This document shows positions 1 to 10,457 of a stretch of 49,265 nucleotides of DNA, one piece after another. The translations under genes were made by a program, and so were the position numbers. The notes below the pieces were generated by a model that searched no databases, had not been told where the DNA came from, and saw nothing but the letters and a program-made list of their open reading frames with translations. The stretch lies in NCBI GenBank assembly GCA_018715045.1, contig DVMH01000004.1, positions 1-49,265 of the forward strand, in the 5' to 3' direction. This DNA comes from Candidatus Avidehalobacter gallistercoris (GTDB taxonomy: Bacteria > Bacillota > Dehalobacteriia > UBA4068 > UBA4997). The stretch's first letter is position 1. Each line of letters begins with the position of its first letter.

Positions 1-48
1 CCTTAATTTTACTATATTTGCCCGAAGGCGGTCAAGTTCTTTGCGCAA
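1..48 (-). other. possible 5' end of a further gene, cut by the window edge
   Basis: Directly after the stop codon of the PRC-barrel gene, the same frame stays open to the window edge. It encodes a lysine/arginine/glutamate/leucine-rich stretch (RKELDRLRANIVKLR) that looks like a coiled-coil start. A TTG at 46-48 could be the initiator, but no convincing Shine-Dalgarno sequence precedes it. It could equally be chance or a readthrough extension of the upstream gene. Only 16 codons are visible, so no function can be given. Confidence 0.2.
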
Positions 49-54
49 ATTCGC

Positions 55-315
55 TTAAGCGTCCGGGTTTATGTCAACGACGATAACCTCAGATCCCACC
101 TTGCATACCTTATCCCAAGGTATGTGCAGCAAATGACGGTCGCCGCCAAAGCGCCGCCGCTCACTGAAAGGGTATTCAGTACGGCGGGGAATGATTATTT
201 CTTCAATCAGGCCGCTGGCCGGGTTTACCACCAAATCGGCATCGCCCACCAGCCCCAGAATCTCGCCGTCAAAAATATTAATGATACGCTTGCCCAAAAG
301 CTGACTTAAACGCAT
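55..315 (-). CDS. YlmC/YmxH family PRC-barrel protein
   Basis: An 86-residue protein made of a single PRC-barrel-like domain. It opens with MRLSQLLGKRIINIFDG and ends in an IPWDKVCKVGSEVIVVD strand, the pattern of the small YlmC/YmxH family of Firmicutes. The family is often annotated as sporulation-associated, but its molecular role is not established. It has no signal peptide or membrane segment, so it is probably cytoplasmic. A Shine-Dalgarno sequence (GGAGGG, on the minus strand) just upstream of the ATG fixes the start. It lies 56 bases downstream of dut and may share its transcript. The family call is good; the function is open. Confidence 0.8.
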   Translation of the reverse strand: MRLSQLLGKRIINIFDGEILGLVGDADLVVNPASGLIEEIIIPRRTEYPFSERRRFGGDRHLLHIPWDKVCKVGSEVIVVDINPDA

Positions 316-371
316 AACTGCCCTCCGCCCGCTGTGCTTTGTTTTAGTTTATGCTATGGGTACAGGCAATA

Positions 372-815
372 TTACAGACCGGAATGACCAAAGCCGCCCT
401 CGCCTCGCTCACTATTCAATAAAACTTCCTCCGGCTGCCAGACCGCTTGCAGGCAGGGTGCAAAAACCAGCTGTGCAATGCGCATACCACGGCTTATGGT
501 AAAATCATCCTGTCCCAGGTTTATCAGAATAATCCCCATCTCACCGCGATAATCCGCGTCAATAGTACCGGGTGTGTTCAAACAGGTTATACCGTATTTA
601 AGCGCCAAACCGCTCCGAGGCCGCACCTGCGCCTCATAGCCCGCTGGTATTTCCAGGAAGAGGCCAGTGGGTATCAGCCGCCGCTCGCCGGGAACCAGCG
701 TTACGTCCGCGTCTATACAGGCCAGCAAATCCATGCCCGCCGCCTGCGCTGTCTCATATTTTGGCAGCGGCAGTCCGGTATACTCCGCCGCCGTTTTTAC
801 CTTGACAGTCAGCAT
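372..815 (-). CDS. dut: dUTP diphosphatase (dUTPase)
   Basis: Trimeric dUTPase, which hydrolyses dUTP to dUMP and pyrophosphate. This keeps uracil out of DNA and supplies dUMP for dTMP synthesis. All five family motifs are visible in order: AGMDL near residue 26, [31 protein letters not shown] and a C-terminal [10 protein letters not shown]. The usual end of motif 5 is closer to GFGSTG, so the HSG ending is a mild variation. The length of 147 residues is normal. The ATG lies inside the end of the M16 peptidase gene (7-base overlap, 809-815), so the two are probably translationally coupled. Confidence 0.95.
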   Translation of the reverse strand: MLTVKVKTAAEYTGLPLPKYETAQAAGMDLLACIDADVTLVPGERRLIPTGLFLEIPAGYEAQVRPRSGLALKYGITCLNTPGTIDADYRGEMGIILINLGQDDFTISRGMRIAQLVFAPCLQAVWQPEEVLLNSERGEGGFGHSGL

Positions 816-2074
816 GAGAGCAGCCCGGGGAGATCCACTTTAGGTTCCTCGGCCCCCACTGTCGAAAGCACCAGCTTCTCAGGAGTAAGCAATGATGCCG
901 CCAGCCGTTTTACTTCTGCACAGGTGACGCGCATAATTTTGTCCACCTGCTCCTCCACTGTCTGCACCTCGCCGTATACTGTCTCGGTACGCCCCAGACG
1001 CACCATCACGTTGGCGGAGCTTTCCAAACCCATCAGTAAACCGGCCTTAAACTGCGCCTGAGCCCGCTTGAGTTCATCCTCTGTCACACCGTCAGCCGCG
1101 ATTTTTGCCATCTCGCAGCCCAGCACTTTAAGCAGCTCGTCCACCCGATTAAGGCTGGTGGAGGCGTAGGCGGAAAACGCGCCGCCAAATCTCTGCGCCG
1201 CCACCGAAGAATAGACGCTGTACGTCAGCCCCCGCTTCTCCCGCACCTCCTGAAATAGACGCGAAGAAGCGCCGCTGCCCAGGATACTGTTCAGCATATT
1301 CAACGTGTAAATGTCCGGATCGTCACCGGAAAGCCCTGGCACGCCAAGCATCACATGAACTTGCTCAATGTCCTTATGTACGTGCACCGTACCGCTGCTG
1401 TAAACGGACGCGGAGAGCTTGGGCTTGTTCCATCCAGCTCCGGCATAGCTGGTCGTGTTCAAATACTTTTCCGCCATCGCCAGAGCCTGCTCCCGCGTTA
1501 CGTTCCCGGCCACCACCAGTACAGTATGCTCCGGTGCGTAATGGGCGCGGCAGTAGTGCTCAATATCTTCCCGCGTAAAGCCGGAGACAGATTCCACCGT
1601 GCCGATAACCGGAAGCCCATAGGGGTGGGTGGGCAGCAGCTTGCGGTTGAACATCTCGCCTACCAAATCATCCGGCGTATCCTCATACATATTGATCTCT
1701 TCCAAAATCACGCCTTTTTCTTTCGCCCACTCCGCCGCCGGAAAACGCGCGTCCAGATACATGTCGCTCAGCAGATCAAGGCAAAGTTCAAAATCCTCCG
1801 CGAGGGAGCGGGTGTAATAACAGGTATATTCGCGCGAGGTAAAGGCGTTCATCTGCCCTCCAACGTTTTCTAGCAGCTGGGCGATCTGCTGAGAATTGCG
1901 CCGCCCGGTGCCCTTGAACAGCATATGCTCCACCACATGGGAAACGCCAGCCTCATCCGCCTGCTCATAAGCCGAACCCGTGCCAGCCCATAGTGCCGTC
2001 GTCACCGAATAGGCGTCGGGCAGATACTCCGTCAGCACTCGCAGGCCGTTTGATAAAACATCTTTGCAAACCAT
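809..2074 (-). CDS. M16 family zinc peptidase (processing-peptidase type)
   Basis: A 421-residue insulinase/mitochondrial-processing-peptidase-type protein. The inverted zinc motif [11 protein letters not shown] near residue 46 supplies the two histidines and the catalytic glutamate. The later [16 protein letters not shown] segment is characteristic of the M16 C-terminal half. There is no signal peptide, so it is probably cytoplasmic. In Firmicutes this family (YmxG/PepR type) sits close to pnp, dut and ymxH, as it does here. The natural substrate is not known. A TGGAGTG Shine-Dalgarno sequence precedes the ATG. It overlaps dut by 7 bases downstream. Confidence 0.88.
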   Translation of the reverse strand: MVCKDVLSNGLRVLTEYLPDAYSVTTALWAGTGSAYEQADEAGVSHVVEHMLFKGTGRRNSQQIAQLLENVGGQMNAFTSREYTCYYTRSLAEDFELCLDLLSDMYLDARFPAAEWAKEKGVILEEINMYEDTPDDLVGEMFNRKLLPTHPYGLPVIGTVESVSGFTREDIEHYCRAHYAPEHTVLVVAGNVTREQALAMAEKYLNTTSYAGAGWNKPKLSASVYSSGTVHVHKDIEQVHVMLGVPGLSGDDPDIYTLNMLNSILGSGASSRLFQEVREKRGLTYSVYSSVAAQRFGGAFSAYASTSLNRVDELLKVLGCEMAKIAADGVTEDELKRAQAQFKAGLLMGLESSANVMVRLGRTETVYGEVQTVEEQVDKIMRVTCAEVKRLAASLLTPEKLVLSTVGAEEPKVDLPGLLSC

Positions 2075-2113
2075 AAAAACACTCCATTATATAAGCAAAT
2101 TTTTATTTATAGT

Positions 2114-3265
2114 TTATTCGCCGCCAAACGGCAAAATCCTCTTAAGAGCGGTAGCGAGCCTTGCAGCATTAACACGCCAGCCGGGCGGCTGATACGAAGC
2201 TCCAGCCAGCAGATTCACCTGCCCCAGTAGCTCTCCCTGATATGTCACCGAAAGTGTGCCGAGCAAATCACCTGCTTTAATTGCATCCAGTTCACCCATT
2301 TCACGCCAGCAATACGCTGTTTCCAGCCCCGCCACATCCATGGGCACAGTGACCGTCAAATCGACCGCCGCAACCGCAGGCAGCAAAACGCCCCCTCCGC
2401 CTGCGCTAAACCAGCCCAGCTGCTTGCCGCGTGTCAGAAGCGTCACATTTTTAAATTCGTCGATACCATAATTCAGCAGATTCAGGCTTTCATTATAGCG
2501 GTTCGGGCTGTGCAGCACCACGGCAATAACGCCGCGCCCATTCCTCTCCATACTGCTGACCAGACAGGCGCCGGCTGCATTGGTTGTACCGGTTTTAATA
2601 CCCGTTACGCTGTCGTCCATCGCCAGCAGTTTGTTGGTATTTTTCAGGCTGCGGTTATAACTGCCGCCCGTCATCTCGCCATAGCTGCTGCCCACGCGGC
2701 TGCGGAACTCCTCATTCCGCATGGCCTCACGCGAGAGTATAGCCAGCTCATAACAGCTTAGCGTATGCCCCTCCGCCGGAAGACCGTTGGTGTTTTGCAG
2801 ACTGGCGCCAAAAAGACCCAGCGCATCAGCTTTCAAATTCATCAGCCGCACAAAAAAAAGCTCGCTGCCCACAACTCCCTCGGCAATGGCATAGCAAGCG
2901 TCATTAGCGGATTTCAACAATGCCGCGTCCAGCAGCTCTCCCAGTGTGAAACTCTCTCCGGCCAGCAGTCCTACGCTGCTTTCGCCTACGGCTGCCGCTT
3001 TTGACGTCACGATACATTCCCGTTCCAAGGGCGCAATGTCCAGCGCCAGCAAAGCCGTCAACACTTTGGTAGTGCTGGCAGGAGGCAGCTCTTCATAGCC
3101 GTTATGCTCCCACAGCACCTGCCCCGTCATCATGTCCAGCAGCAGAGCGCTTTCAGCTCCCACCTGCGGTTCCGCCGCCCGCGTTGACTGTGGGCATAGG
3201 CATAGAACAGCGCAAACCAGCCATAATATGCAGTTTTTCCAGTTGCTTCTCAGCGCTCTCACCAC
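2114..3265 (-). CDS. dacF: D-alanyl-D-alanine carboxypeptidase (DacF-type, penicillin-binding protein)
   Basis: Serine-type DD-carboxypeptidase (peptidase S11), which removes the terminal D-Ala from peptidoglycan stem peptides outside the cytoplasmic membrane. It has an N-terminal signal peptide (WLVCAVLCLC with a cleavage region near STRAAE). The three active-site motifs follow: PASTTK (SxxK), SAND (SxN) and GIKTGTT (KTG). The C-terminal third is a PBP5-type beta domain. At 383 residues it has the usual length. The start is a GTG; a second GTG follows immediately and cannot be excluded. The gene lies between an M16 peptidase and a degenerate NodB-fold protein. Compared with spore-forming relatives, no spoIIA operon follows it. 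Confidence 0.9.
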   Translation of the reverse strand: MVRALRSNWKNCILWLVCAVLCLCPQSTRAAEPQVGAESALLLDMMTGQVLWEHNGYEELPPASTTKVLTALLALDIAPLERECIVTSKAAAVGESSVGLLAGESFTLGELLDAALLKSANDACYAIAEGVVGSELFFVRLMNLKADALGLFGASLQNTNGLPAEGHTLSCYELAILSREAMRNEEFRSRVGSSYGEMTGGSYNRSLKNTNKLLAMDDSVTGIKTGTTNAAGACLVSSMERNGRGVIAVVLHSPNRYNESLNLLNYGIDEFKNVTLLTRGKQLGWFSAGGGGVLLPAVAAVDLTVTVPMDVAGLETAYCWREMGELDAIKAGDLLGTLSVTYQGELLGQVNLLAGASYQPPGWRVNAARLATALKRILPFGGE

Positions 3266-3309
3266 TTTATCACCATTTTATCGCTAATATCAGCTGCCAT
3301 TCTCCACTT

Positions 3310-4050
3310 TTAACTGCTCTTGGTCAGATTCTCCGCCACAGTGCGGCTAGAAAGACCCTTGGCAGCGAACTCCGGCAGTATCACGTTCAGCGCGGCCACC
3401 GTCACGTCACGTGGGCAAATGGTCACAAAGCTGCCCGCTTCGGCCTGCTGCAGCACAGTAGCAATGATTTCCTCGGCATTTTCCGCCGCCCAATCGCCGG
3501 AATCCACACTGCCCAACACCACGATAAGTCCCGCGTCTGCCGCCGCTCGCTTCACGTCTTCGCTGATCAAGCCACCCTCCGGCAGATAGAGCAACGGCGT
3601 TTCGCCTGTCGCCTCCTCCAAGGCCGCCACACAATCCGCTATTTCCGCCTTCGCAGCAGCCAAATCCTGCGGCGCGCCGCCATCAGTCATGCCGCCCAAC
3701 ACGCCAAGCTGGTGCCCGCCCGTCTGAATGGAAAGCAGCAAATCCGGCTGATTTACCGCAAAATCACGGCTGATGAAAAAGCTGGCCTTGGCGTTATTAT
3801 CCGCCAGCACGGAGAGCATTTTCCGCAGCACCCCGCAGTCCACATCCGGCTCTACCTCCACCAGCCAGCTGACAGCATTGTTAGCAGCCTCGCCCGACGA
3901 AAAAACGGGTGCTCCCGCCAGCCCTGCACTGACCCAGCTTGCTACCTGCTCGTTTTGCCCTAAAAACTGCACCGTGCCACCCAATATCACCAGCACCGCC
4001 AGCATGGTCAGCCGTACCAGCCAGCGCCGGGATAGAAATATCGTCCGCAT
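3310..4050 (-). CDS. degenerate NodB-fold (polysaccharide-deacetylase-like) membrane-anchored protein
   Basis: A 246-residue protein with one N-terminal hydrophobic anchor (LVRLTMLAVLVILGGTVQFL), then a domain that follows the NodB fold strand by strand. Each catalytic motif is altered. The TFDDG site reads VSWLVEVEPDVD, the HxxxH metal site reads GGHQLGVLGG, RPPYG reads YLPEGG, and the terminal LHD reads ICPRD. The SVDSGDW segment still aligns with the SVDTxDW of active enzymes. It therefore probably cannot bind metal or deacetylate glycans, and may bind glycan or act as a scaffold at the envelope. It is followed by dacF. The deacetylase at 21348-22334 keeps all its motifs and serves as an internal control. 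Confidence 0.65.
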   Translation of the reverse strand: MRTIFLSRRWLVRLTMLAVLVILGGTVQFLGQNEQVASWVSAGLAGAPVFSSGEAANNAVSWLVEVEPDVDCGVLRKMLSVLADNNAKASFFISRDFAVNQPDLLLSIQTGGHQLGVLGGMTDGGAPQDLAAAKAEIADCVAALEEATGETPLLYLPEGGLISEDVKRAAADAGLIVVLGSVDSGDWAAENAEEIIATVLQQAEAGSFVTICPRDVTVAALNVILPEFAAKGLSSRTVAENLTKSS

Positions 4051-4070
4051 AACACCACCCCGCTGAAAAC

Positions 4071-4114
4071 AAAAAAAGCTCTCATAAGCCGTTTGTCACA
4101 GCTTATGAAAGCTT
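4071..4114 (-). terminator. intrinsic terminator downstream of pnp
   Basis: A 14-bp stem with one wobble pair (4076-4089 with 4101-4114) and an 11-base loop is followed, reading on the minus strand, by seven T residues (the A run at 4071-4077). It starts 36 bases after the pnp stop. This is the expected end of the rpsB-to-pnp transcript. Confidence 0.8.
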
Positions 4115-4149
4115 TTTACAATTTATGCCATGCATATGGCGCAATCGTT

Positions 4150-6276
4150 TTACAGAGTAGCTTTGCGGGAAAGTTTGATTTTGCCCTGCGCGTCAATACT
4201 AATTACTTTCACCGTAATCATATCGCCCTCTTTGCAGATATCCTCTACCTTGGCCACGCGGGTCTTATCCAACTCAGAGATGTGAACCATACCCTCTTTG
4301 CCCTTACCGCCGAACACACCGGGCAGAATTTCCACAAACGCGCCAAACTCCTTGACGCCGACCACCTTGCCTGTATAAACCTTGCCGATTTCCGGCTCGG
4401 CCACGATAGCCTCAATGATTTCCTTAGCCTTCAGACCAGCTTCGGCATCTACACTGGCAATGGAAACGATACCACTTTCATCTACATCAACCTGCGCTCC
4501 GGTTTCCTCAACAATGCGGCGAATGGTCTTACCGCCGCTGCCGATGACCTCACGAATCTTATCGGGATGAATAGCGATAGACATAATGCGGGGCGCATTC
4601 TTGGAAATATCTTTTCTGGGCTCGGAAATACAATCCAGCATTTTGCCAAGAATGAATGCCCGACCTTCTTTGGCCTGCGCCAGCGCCGCCGTCAAAATTT
4701 CCTTATTGATACCGGCGATTTTAATATCCATCTGAATGGCCGTGACGCCCTTGGTAGTGCCGGCCACTTTGAAATCCATATCACCAAGGAAGTCTTCCAT
4801 ACCCTGAATATCGGTCAGGATAGTCATATTCTCGCCATCGCTGATCAACCCCATAGCCACACCGGAAACCGGGGCGGAAATCGGCACGCCCGCAGCCATC
4901 AAACTCATGGTACTGGAGCAAACAGAAGCCATCGAGGTGGAGCCGTTGCTCTCGATAGCCTCAGAAACCATACGAATAGCATATGGGAATTCCTCCGGAC
5001 CAGGGATAACCGGCTCAAGAGCCCGTTCTGCCAGCGCACCATGACCGATCTCACGGCGACCTGGGCCGCGCATCGGACGGGTCTCGCCGGTGCTGTAAGG
5101 CGGAAAGTTATACTGATGCATATAACGCTTCGAAGTTTCCAGCCCCAAACCGTCCAGGGTCTGGGATTCGGAGAGCGTGCCCAGTGTGCAGATGTTCAAC
5201 ACCTGCGTCTGGCCGCGGGTGAACAGCGACGAGCCGTGCACCTTGCCCAAAATATCAACCTCACAGGTGATGGGGCGCACCTCGTTCAGCGCCCGGCCGT
5301 CGATACGCAGCTTGTCGCGGGCAATCATGGTGCGGAAAACGCTCTTCTCCATCTTGTCAATAAACTTGGCAATGTTTTCCTGCTCGTCAGCATACTCCTC
5401 ACCGGAAAAACGCTCGGCAATGGCGGCCTTGGTACCCTCCAGCAGATCTTCGCGTTCCTGCTTGGGCAGCTTTTCCACCGCGCATTTATGCACGGCAGCG
5501 GCCAGCTCGTCTTTATACGCCATGATAGCCGCTTCCAGCTCCTCGTTAACGTGTTCTTCCTCGAAAACTTCTTTCTCCTTAGCCAGCCCCATAGAGAGAG
5601 CTTCAGTGCGAAAATCCTCAATAAAAGCCACGATGCGCTTGATTTCCTCATGCGCTGTCAAAATGGCATCAAGAATAGTCTCCTCTGGTATCTCGGCAGC
5701 GCCAGCCTCCACCATCATAATGGCATCTTTTGTACCAGCCACAGCAATGTGCATAACACTTCTGGCTTTCTGCTCCACGGTTGGGTTAACGACAAATTTG
5801 CCATCCACCATGCCCATGATAACTCCCGCAATAGGCCCGTTAAACGGCGCATGTGAGATGTGCAGAGCGGCAGAAGCGCCGCACATAGCCGTTATTTCCG
5901 GCGGGCAGTCATGATCCACCGAAAGAATGGTAGCAATGACCTGAACGTCCTTACGGTAAGCCTTCGGAAACAGCGGACGCAATGGCCGGTCAATAAGACG
6001 GGCATTTAAAATTGCCTGATTGCTGGCACGCCCCTCACGCCGGATAAAACCGCCTGGGATCTTACCCACGGCGTACATTTTTTCTTCATAATCAATCGTC
6101 AACGGGAAAAAGTCAATCCCATCCTTGGCTTTTGACGCAATGGTGGCCGTGGCCAGCACCGCTGTCTCGCCGTAAGTAATAAACACCGCGCCGCTGGCCT
6201 GCTTGGCCATTCTGCCGGTTTCCATGGTCAGCGTTCTGCCGCCCACTTCAATGCTTTTTCTCAAAATTTCTGTCAT
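4150..6276 (-). CDS. pnp: polyribonucleotide nucleotidyltransferase (PNPase)
   Basis: A 708-residue phosphorolytic 3'-5' exoribonuclease. It degrades mRNA using phosphate, releases nucleoside diphosphates, and acts as a trimer in the cytoplasm. Two RNase PH-like modules are visible, separated by an all-helical linker. The second carries TRGQTQVL and [14 protein letters not shown], which contains the catalytic aspartates. A KH domain ([15 protein letters not shown]) and a C-terminal S1 domain ([16 protein letters not shown] to GKIKLSRKA) follow. The gene sits behind frr rather than behind rpsO, the more common partner. A strong hairpin lies in the 164-base gap upstream and a terminator lies downstream. 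Confidence 0.97.
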   Translation of the reverse strand: MTEILRKSIEVGGRTLTMETGRMAKQASGAVFITYGETAVLATATIASKAKDGIDFFPLTIDYEEKMYAVGKIPGGFIRREGRASNQAILNARLIDRPLRPLFPKAYRKDVQVIATILSVDHDCPPEITAMCGASAALHISHAPFNGPIAGVIMGMVDGKFVVNPTVEQKARSVMHIAVAGTKDAIMMVEAGAAEIPEETILDAILTAHEEIKRIVAFIEDFRTEALSMGLAKEKEVFEEEHVNEELEAAIMAYKDELAAAVHKCAVEKLPKQEREDLLEGTKAAIAERFSGEEYADEQENIAKFIDKMEKSVFRTMIARDKLRIDGRALNEVRPITCEVDILGKVHGSSLFTRGQTQVLNICTLGTLSESQTLDGLGLETSKRYMHQYNFPPYSTGETRPMRGPGRREIGHGALAERALEPVIPGPEEFPYAIRMVSEAIESNGSTSMASVCSSTMSLMAAGVPISAPVSGVAMGLISDGENMTILTDIQGMEDFLGDMDFKVAGTTKGVTAIQMDIKIAGINKEILTAALAQAKEGRAFILGKMLDCISEPRKDISKNAPRIMSIAIHPDKIREVIGSGGKTIRRIVEETGAQVDVDESGIVSIASVDAEAGLKAKEIIEAIVAEPEIGKVYTGKVVGVKEFGAFVEILPGVFGGKGKEGMVHISELDKTRVAKVEDICKEGDMITVKVISIDAQGKIKLSRKATL

Positions 6277-6385
6277 CCTTGCCTCCTGAAATTTTCATGC
6301 TTTTACCTCTAAAGTATCAAGTTGTTATTCGACAGATAGTTGGATTTTCCTGCCGGTGCGGGCATTTTTATCCACATATAAGCGA

Positions 6386-6413
6386 ACCGGCAGCCTGAAT
6401 ATGGGCTGCCGGT
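6386..6413 (-). promoter_or_regulatory. GC-rich hairpin in the frr-pnp intergenic region
   Basis: A perfect 10-bp inverted repeat (6386-6395 with 6404-6413, 8-base loop) lies in the pnp leader, between the frr stop and the pnp start. It has no T run after it on either strand, so it is a poor intrinsic terminator. A processing or stability element in the pnp leader is plausible by analogy with RNase-cleaved pnp leaders elsewhere, but that is inference. Confidence 0.55.
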
Positions 6414-6440
6414 AGGTATTCTGTCATTTTGACGCCAAAA

Positions 6441-7000
6441 TTAAACGGAAAGAATGTCTTTCTCTTTCTTTTTCAATGTCTCATCGATTTTTTTAATAAA
6501 ATCGTCGGTCTGCTTCTGCGACTTATCAAGTGCATTTTTTACCTCGTCTTCCGAGGCCTCGCTTTTCTTCTCCAATGCTTTTAGCTTATCGTTCACGTCG
6601 CGGCGAATATTCCGCACGGAAACCTTCGCCTCCTCAGCACGCTTGTCACAGCTCTTCACCAGCTCTTTGCGTCGTTCCTCAGTCAACGGCGGTATGGCCA
6701 GACGAATTATCTGACCGTCGTTGGTGGGGTTGATACCGAGATCAGACGTCTGAATAGCTTTCTCAATCGCCTTTATCATACTGCGATCCCATGGCTGCAC
6801 TGCCAGCAGGCGTGCTTCCGGCACCGAAATGGAGGCCATCTGCGCAATCGGCGTGGGCGTACCATAATAATCTACCATAATCTTGTCGAGAATAGCCGGG
6901 TCGGCGCGTCCAGCGCGCATTACGGCAAAATCCTGACACATAGCATCATAAGCTTTCTGCATTTTTTCTTCAGCGGTCTGCAATATTTCCTTGCTCGGCA

Positions 7001-7001
<1 letters not shown>
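6441..7001 (-). CDS. frr: ribosome recycling factor
   Basis: A 186-residue RRF. With EF-G it splits post-termination ribosomes into subunits. The three-helix-bundle signature is clear: DKIMVDYYGTPTPIAQMA, the GINPTNDGQIIRLAIPPLTEERRKELVK block, and a long basic C-terminal helix. Its ATG overlaps the pyrH stop by one base (TAATG), so it is translationally coupled to pyrH. The uppS-cdsA-dxr genes that usually follow frr in Firmicutes are replaced here by pnp. Confidence 0.97.
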
Positions 7002-8651
<1,650 letters not shown>

Positions 8652-8693
8652 TTAATTTTCCTCCTTAAATTAGGTGTTCGTGTTTTGTTTACT

Positions 8694-8729
8694 AAAAAGA
8701 GGCAGAGAGGCAAGCCCCCCTACCTCTTT
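8694..8729 (-). terminator. attenuator or partial terminator between rpsB and tsf
   Basis: On the minus strand a purine-rich arm (8714-8729) pairs with a pyrimidine-rich arm (8696-8711) over about 15-16 positions, including several G-U pairs, with a tight loop. It is followed by five T residues. It sits in the 106-base gap between rpsB and tsf. This shape suits partial termination that lowers tsf relative to rpsB, or an RNA end. Strength in vivo is unknown. Confidence 0.6.
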
Positions 8730-8757
8730 TGCAAGGTCATAACGTTTCGTCCGCAGC

Positions 8758-9501
8758 TTATTCCGCAGCGGCTTCCTTGGCCGGAGCTTCGGTTTCCGCC
8801 GGAGCTTCCGCCATCGACATACCCTGATTGCCCTCAATAACAGCGTCAGCCATCTTGCCGGTCAACAGACGTACGGCGCGGATAGCGTCGTCATTGCCGG
8901 GAATGGGATAATCAATTTCATCCGGGTCGCAGTTAGTGTCCACAATAGCCACGATCGGGATATGAAGACGCTTGGCCTCAGCCACAGCAATGCGCTCTTT
9001 TCTGGGATCGACGATGAACATCGCACCGGGCTGCTTCTTCATATCCTTAATACCGCCCAAGAAGCGCTCCAACTTTTCCATCTCATGGTTCAGTACGGCA
9101 ACTTCTTTCTTCGGCAGTTTCTCGAATGTGCCGTCTTCCTGCATTTTCTCCAGCTCACGCAGGCGGCGCACACGGGTCTGGATCGTTTTGAAGTTAGTGA
9201 GCATACCGCCCAGCCAACGCTCATTAACATAAAACATACCACAGCGGGTGGCCTCTTCCTTGATAGCCTCCTGAGCCTGCTTCTTGGTGCCGACGAACAG
9301 TATATCCTTGCCCTCGGCGGCCACGGACTTCACAAAGTTGTATGCATCGTCAACCTTATGCACTGTCTTCTGCAAATCGATAATGTAAATACCGTTTCTT
9401 TCAGTGAAGATGAAACGCGCCATTTTAGGGTTCCATCTTCTGGTTTGGTGACCGAAATGTACACCGGCCTCCAACAGCTGTTTCATGGAAATTACTGCCA
9501 T
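8758..9501 (-). CDS. rpsB: 30S ribosomal protein S2
   Basis: Ribosomal protein S2, 247 residues from the chosen start. The family signature runs from [19 protein letters not shown] through [11 protein letters not shown] and [13 protein letters not shown] to [22 protein letters not shown] low-complexity alanine/glutamate/proline tail ([15 protein letters not shown]) extends the C terminus. An upstream in-frame start would add 41 residues, but that stretch contains the Shine-Dalgarno sequence (AAGGAGG) and looks like leader RNA, so I place the start at 9501. It is the first gene of the rpsB-tsf-pyrH-frr-pnp operon, with its own promoter and a structured leader. Confidence 0.97.
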   Translation of the reverse strand: MAVISMKQLLEAGVHFGHQTRRWNPKMARFIFTERNGIYIIDLQKTVHKVDDAYNFVKSVAAEGKDILFVGTKKQAQEAIKEEATRCGMFYVNERWLGGMLTNFKTIQTRVRRLRELEKMQEDGTFEKLPKKEVAVLNHEMEKLERFLGGIKDMKKQPGAMFIVDPRKERIAVAEAKRLHIPIVAIVDTNCDPDEIDYPIPGNDDAIRAVRLLTGKMADAVIEGNQGMSMAEAPAETEAPAKEAAAE

Positions 9502-9529
9502 TTTTTCTTCCTCCTTTTTGTTTAGCCTC

Positions 9530-9590
9530 CGGCTGTTTCCAAAGCCCCGCATACGCTTGCGCGTACACTGGCGAAGCCGATCCACAGCCG
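9530..9590 (-). ncRNA. predicted structured rpsB leader (candidate S2 autoregulatory RNA)
   Basis: In the roughly 105-base rpsB leader, a perfect 7-bp outer stem (9584-9590 with 9530-9536) encloses two small hairpins. One is closed as GGC-TTC-GCC. The other is a stem of about 7 bp with a GCAA tetraloop (9551-9566). This makes a three-way junction just upstream of the Shine-Dalgarno sequence. S2 represses its own operon through leader RNA in other bacteria. Whether this element does so is inference, since I cannot test covariation. Confidence 0.4.
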
Positions 9591-9612
9591 TGTTTATTTC
9601 AAGCCGCTTGTT

Positions 9613-9641
9613 ATTATACCACAAAAAAAGCTGCGCTGCAA
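9613..9641 (-). promoter_or_regulatory. sigma-A-type promoter of the rpsB operon
   Basis: A perfect -10 TATAAT (9613-9618) lies 17 bases from a weak -35 TTGCAG (9636-9641) on the minus strand. The -35 falls inside the 3' arm of the preceding terminator. The predicted transcription start near 9606 gives a leader of about 105 bases. Confidence 0.65.
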
Positions 9642-9676
9642 GCCGTTTTTTACATAATTTTCGGCTTGCAGCGCGG
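9624..9676 (-). terminator. intrinsic terminator downstream of the lipoprotein gene
   Basis: A 15-bp stem with one G-T pair (9662-9676 with 9631-9645) and a 16-base AT-rich loop is followed on the minus strand by seven T residues (A run from 9623). It lies about 20 bases after the lipoprotein stop. It shares sequence with the rpsB promoter. Confidence 0.85.
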
Positions 9677-9695
9677 TTGTTTGGTATTTTTTGTT

Positions 9696-10457
9696 TTACT
9701 GAATAACGTCCAGGAATTTGCCGATGATTTTGCCGTCCTTATAGAGCAGTAGATATTCCCAATCGTCAGCGCCCTCAGTGCTGATTTCCGCCTCAACAAT
9801 CATCACGATTTTACCGTCGGCGTCCACATAGAAAGCATCGTCACTGAATTCCCGCCATCTGTGCTTAACGCCGTCGTTCATATTCTCGGCAATGTAGTTC
9901 TCCAACGCCACCGCAATATCATCGTCGGTAATGGAAGCCTGCGCCAGCGCCAGGTCATCGTCCATCGGATAACCGGTCAGCTTGTCATAGACAAAACTCT
10001 CCACCTCGCCGTCTGTGCCGTAATCGGGAATTTCTTCCTTAAACAGCACAATAGAGAGAGTGTTATCAGTTTCGATGATGTACGGCTCCACGTGCAGACA
10101 GGCGCTGCTTTCCGGCGTTTCACGCAGCCATTCCAGGCAGTCTTCGGCCTCATCCTGAAGCTCGGAGTTCAGCATTTTCAAGCCAGCGCTGTCGCCAACA
10201 TCTTCAAAGCCCGGAACCTGTACCACGTAATCGCCGCTTTTCTCGTCCACCAGCAGCGTCAGGTTGTCAACCTTGTTGTAGCTTTGCCAGTCCACATTAT
10301 AGTCGCCTTGCGACGGCAGATCCGTTTCACCCGGCTGGCCGTCCTGCGGTTTGCCGTCAGAACAACCAACCAGTGCCAGCACCACCAACAGCAGCCCCAA
10401 CAGTCCTGCTAAAATCCGGTTCACCTTTCCCCAGGATATTGCATTAGTTTTGTACAT
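9696..10457 (-). CDS. predicted lipoprotein of unknown function (RsiV/PdaC-like C terminus possible)
   Basis: The 253-residue protein has a lipoprotein signal: a hydrophobic stretch ([18 protein letters not shown]) ending in a lipobox cysteine, then a low-complexity hydrophilic linker. It is therefore probably anchored to the outer face of the cytoplasmic membrane. The acidic body has the repeated alpha/beta look of DUF3298/RsiV or PdaC extracellular domains, ending in [19 protein letters not shown]. This match is weak and no catalytic motif is visible. The start is set by an AGGAGG Shine-Dalgarno sequence; an upstream start would add 19 residues. It occupies the place where codY follows hslU in Bacillus, but is unrelated to CodY. 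Confidence 0.7.
   Translation of the reverse strand: MYKTNAISWGKVNRILAGLLGLLLVVLALVGCSDGKPQDGQPGETDLPSQGDYNVDWQSYNKVDNLTLLVDEKSGDYVVQVPGFEDVGDSAGLKMLNSELQDEAEDCLEWLRETPESSACLHVEPYIIETDNTLSIVLFKEEIPDYGTDGEVESFVYDKLTGYPMDDDLALAQASITDDDIAVALENYIAENMNDGVKHRWREFSDDAFYVDADGKIVMIVEAEISTEGADDWEYLLLYKDGKIIGKFLDVIQ

Noticed and set aside
2086-2091. Perfect TATAAT on the minus strand just before the M16 peptidase start.
   Set aside because: Transcription would begin only a few bases before the ATG and cut off the Shine-Dalgarno sequence, and no -35 is in place. It is more likely chance in an AT-rich gap.
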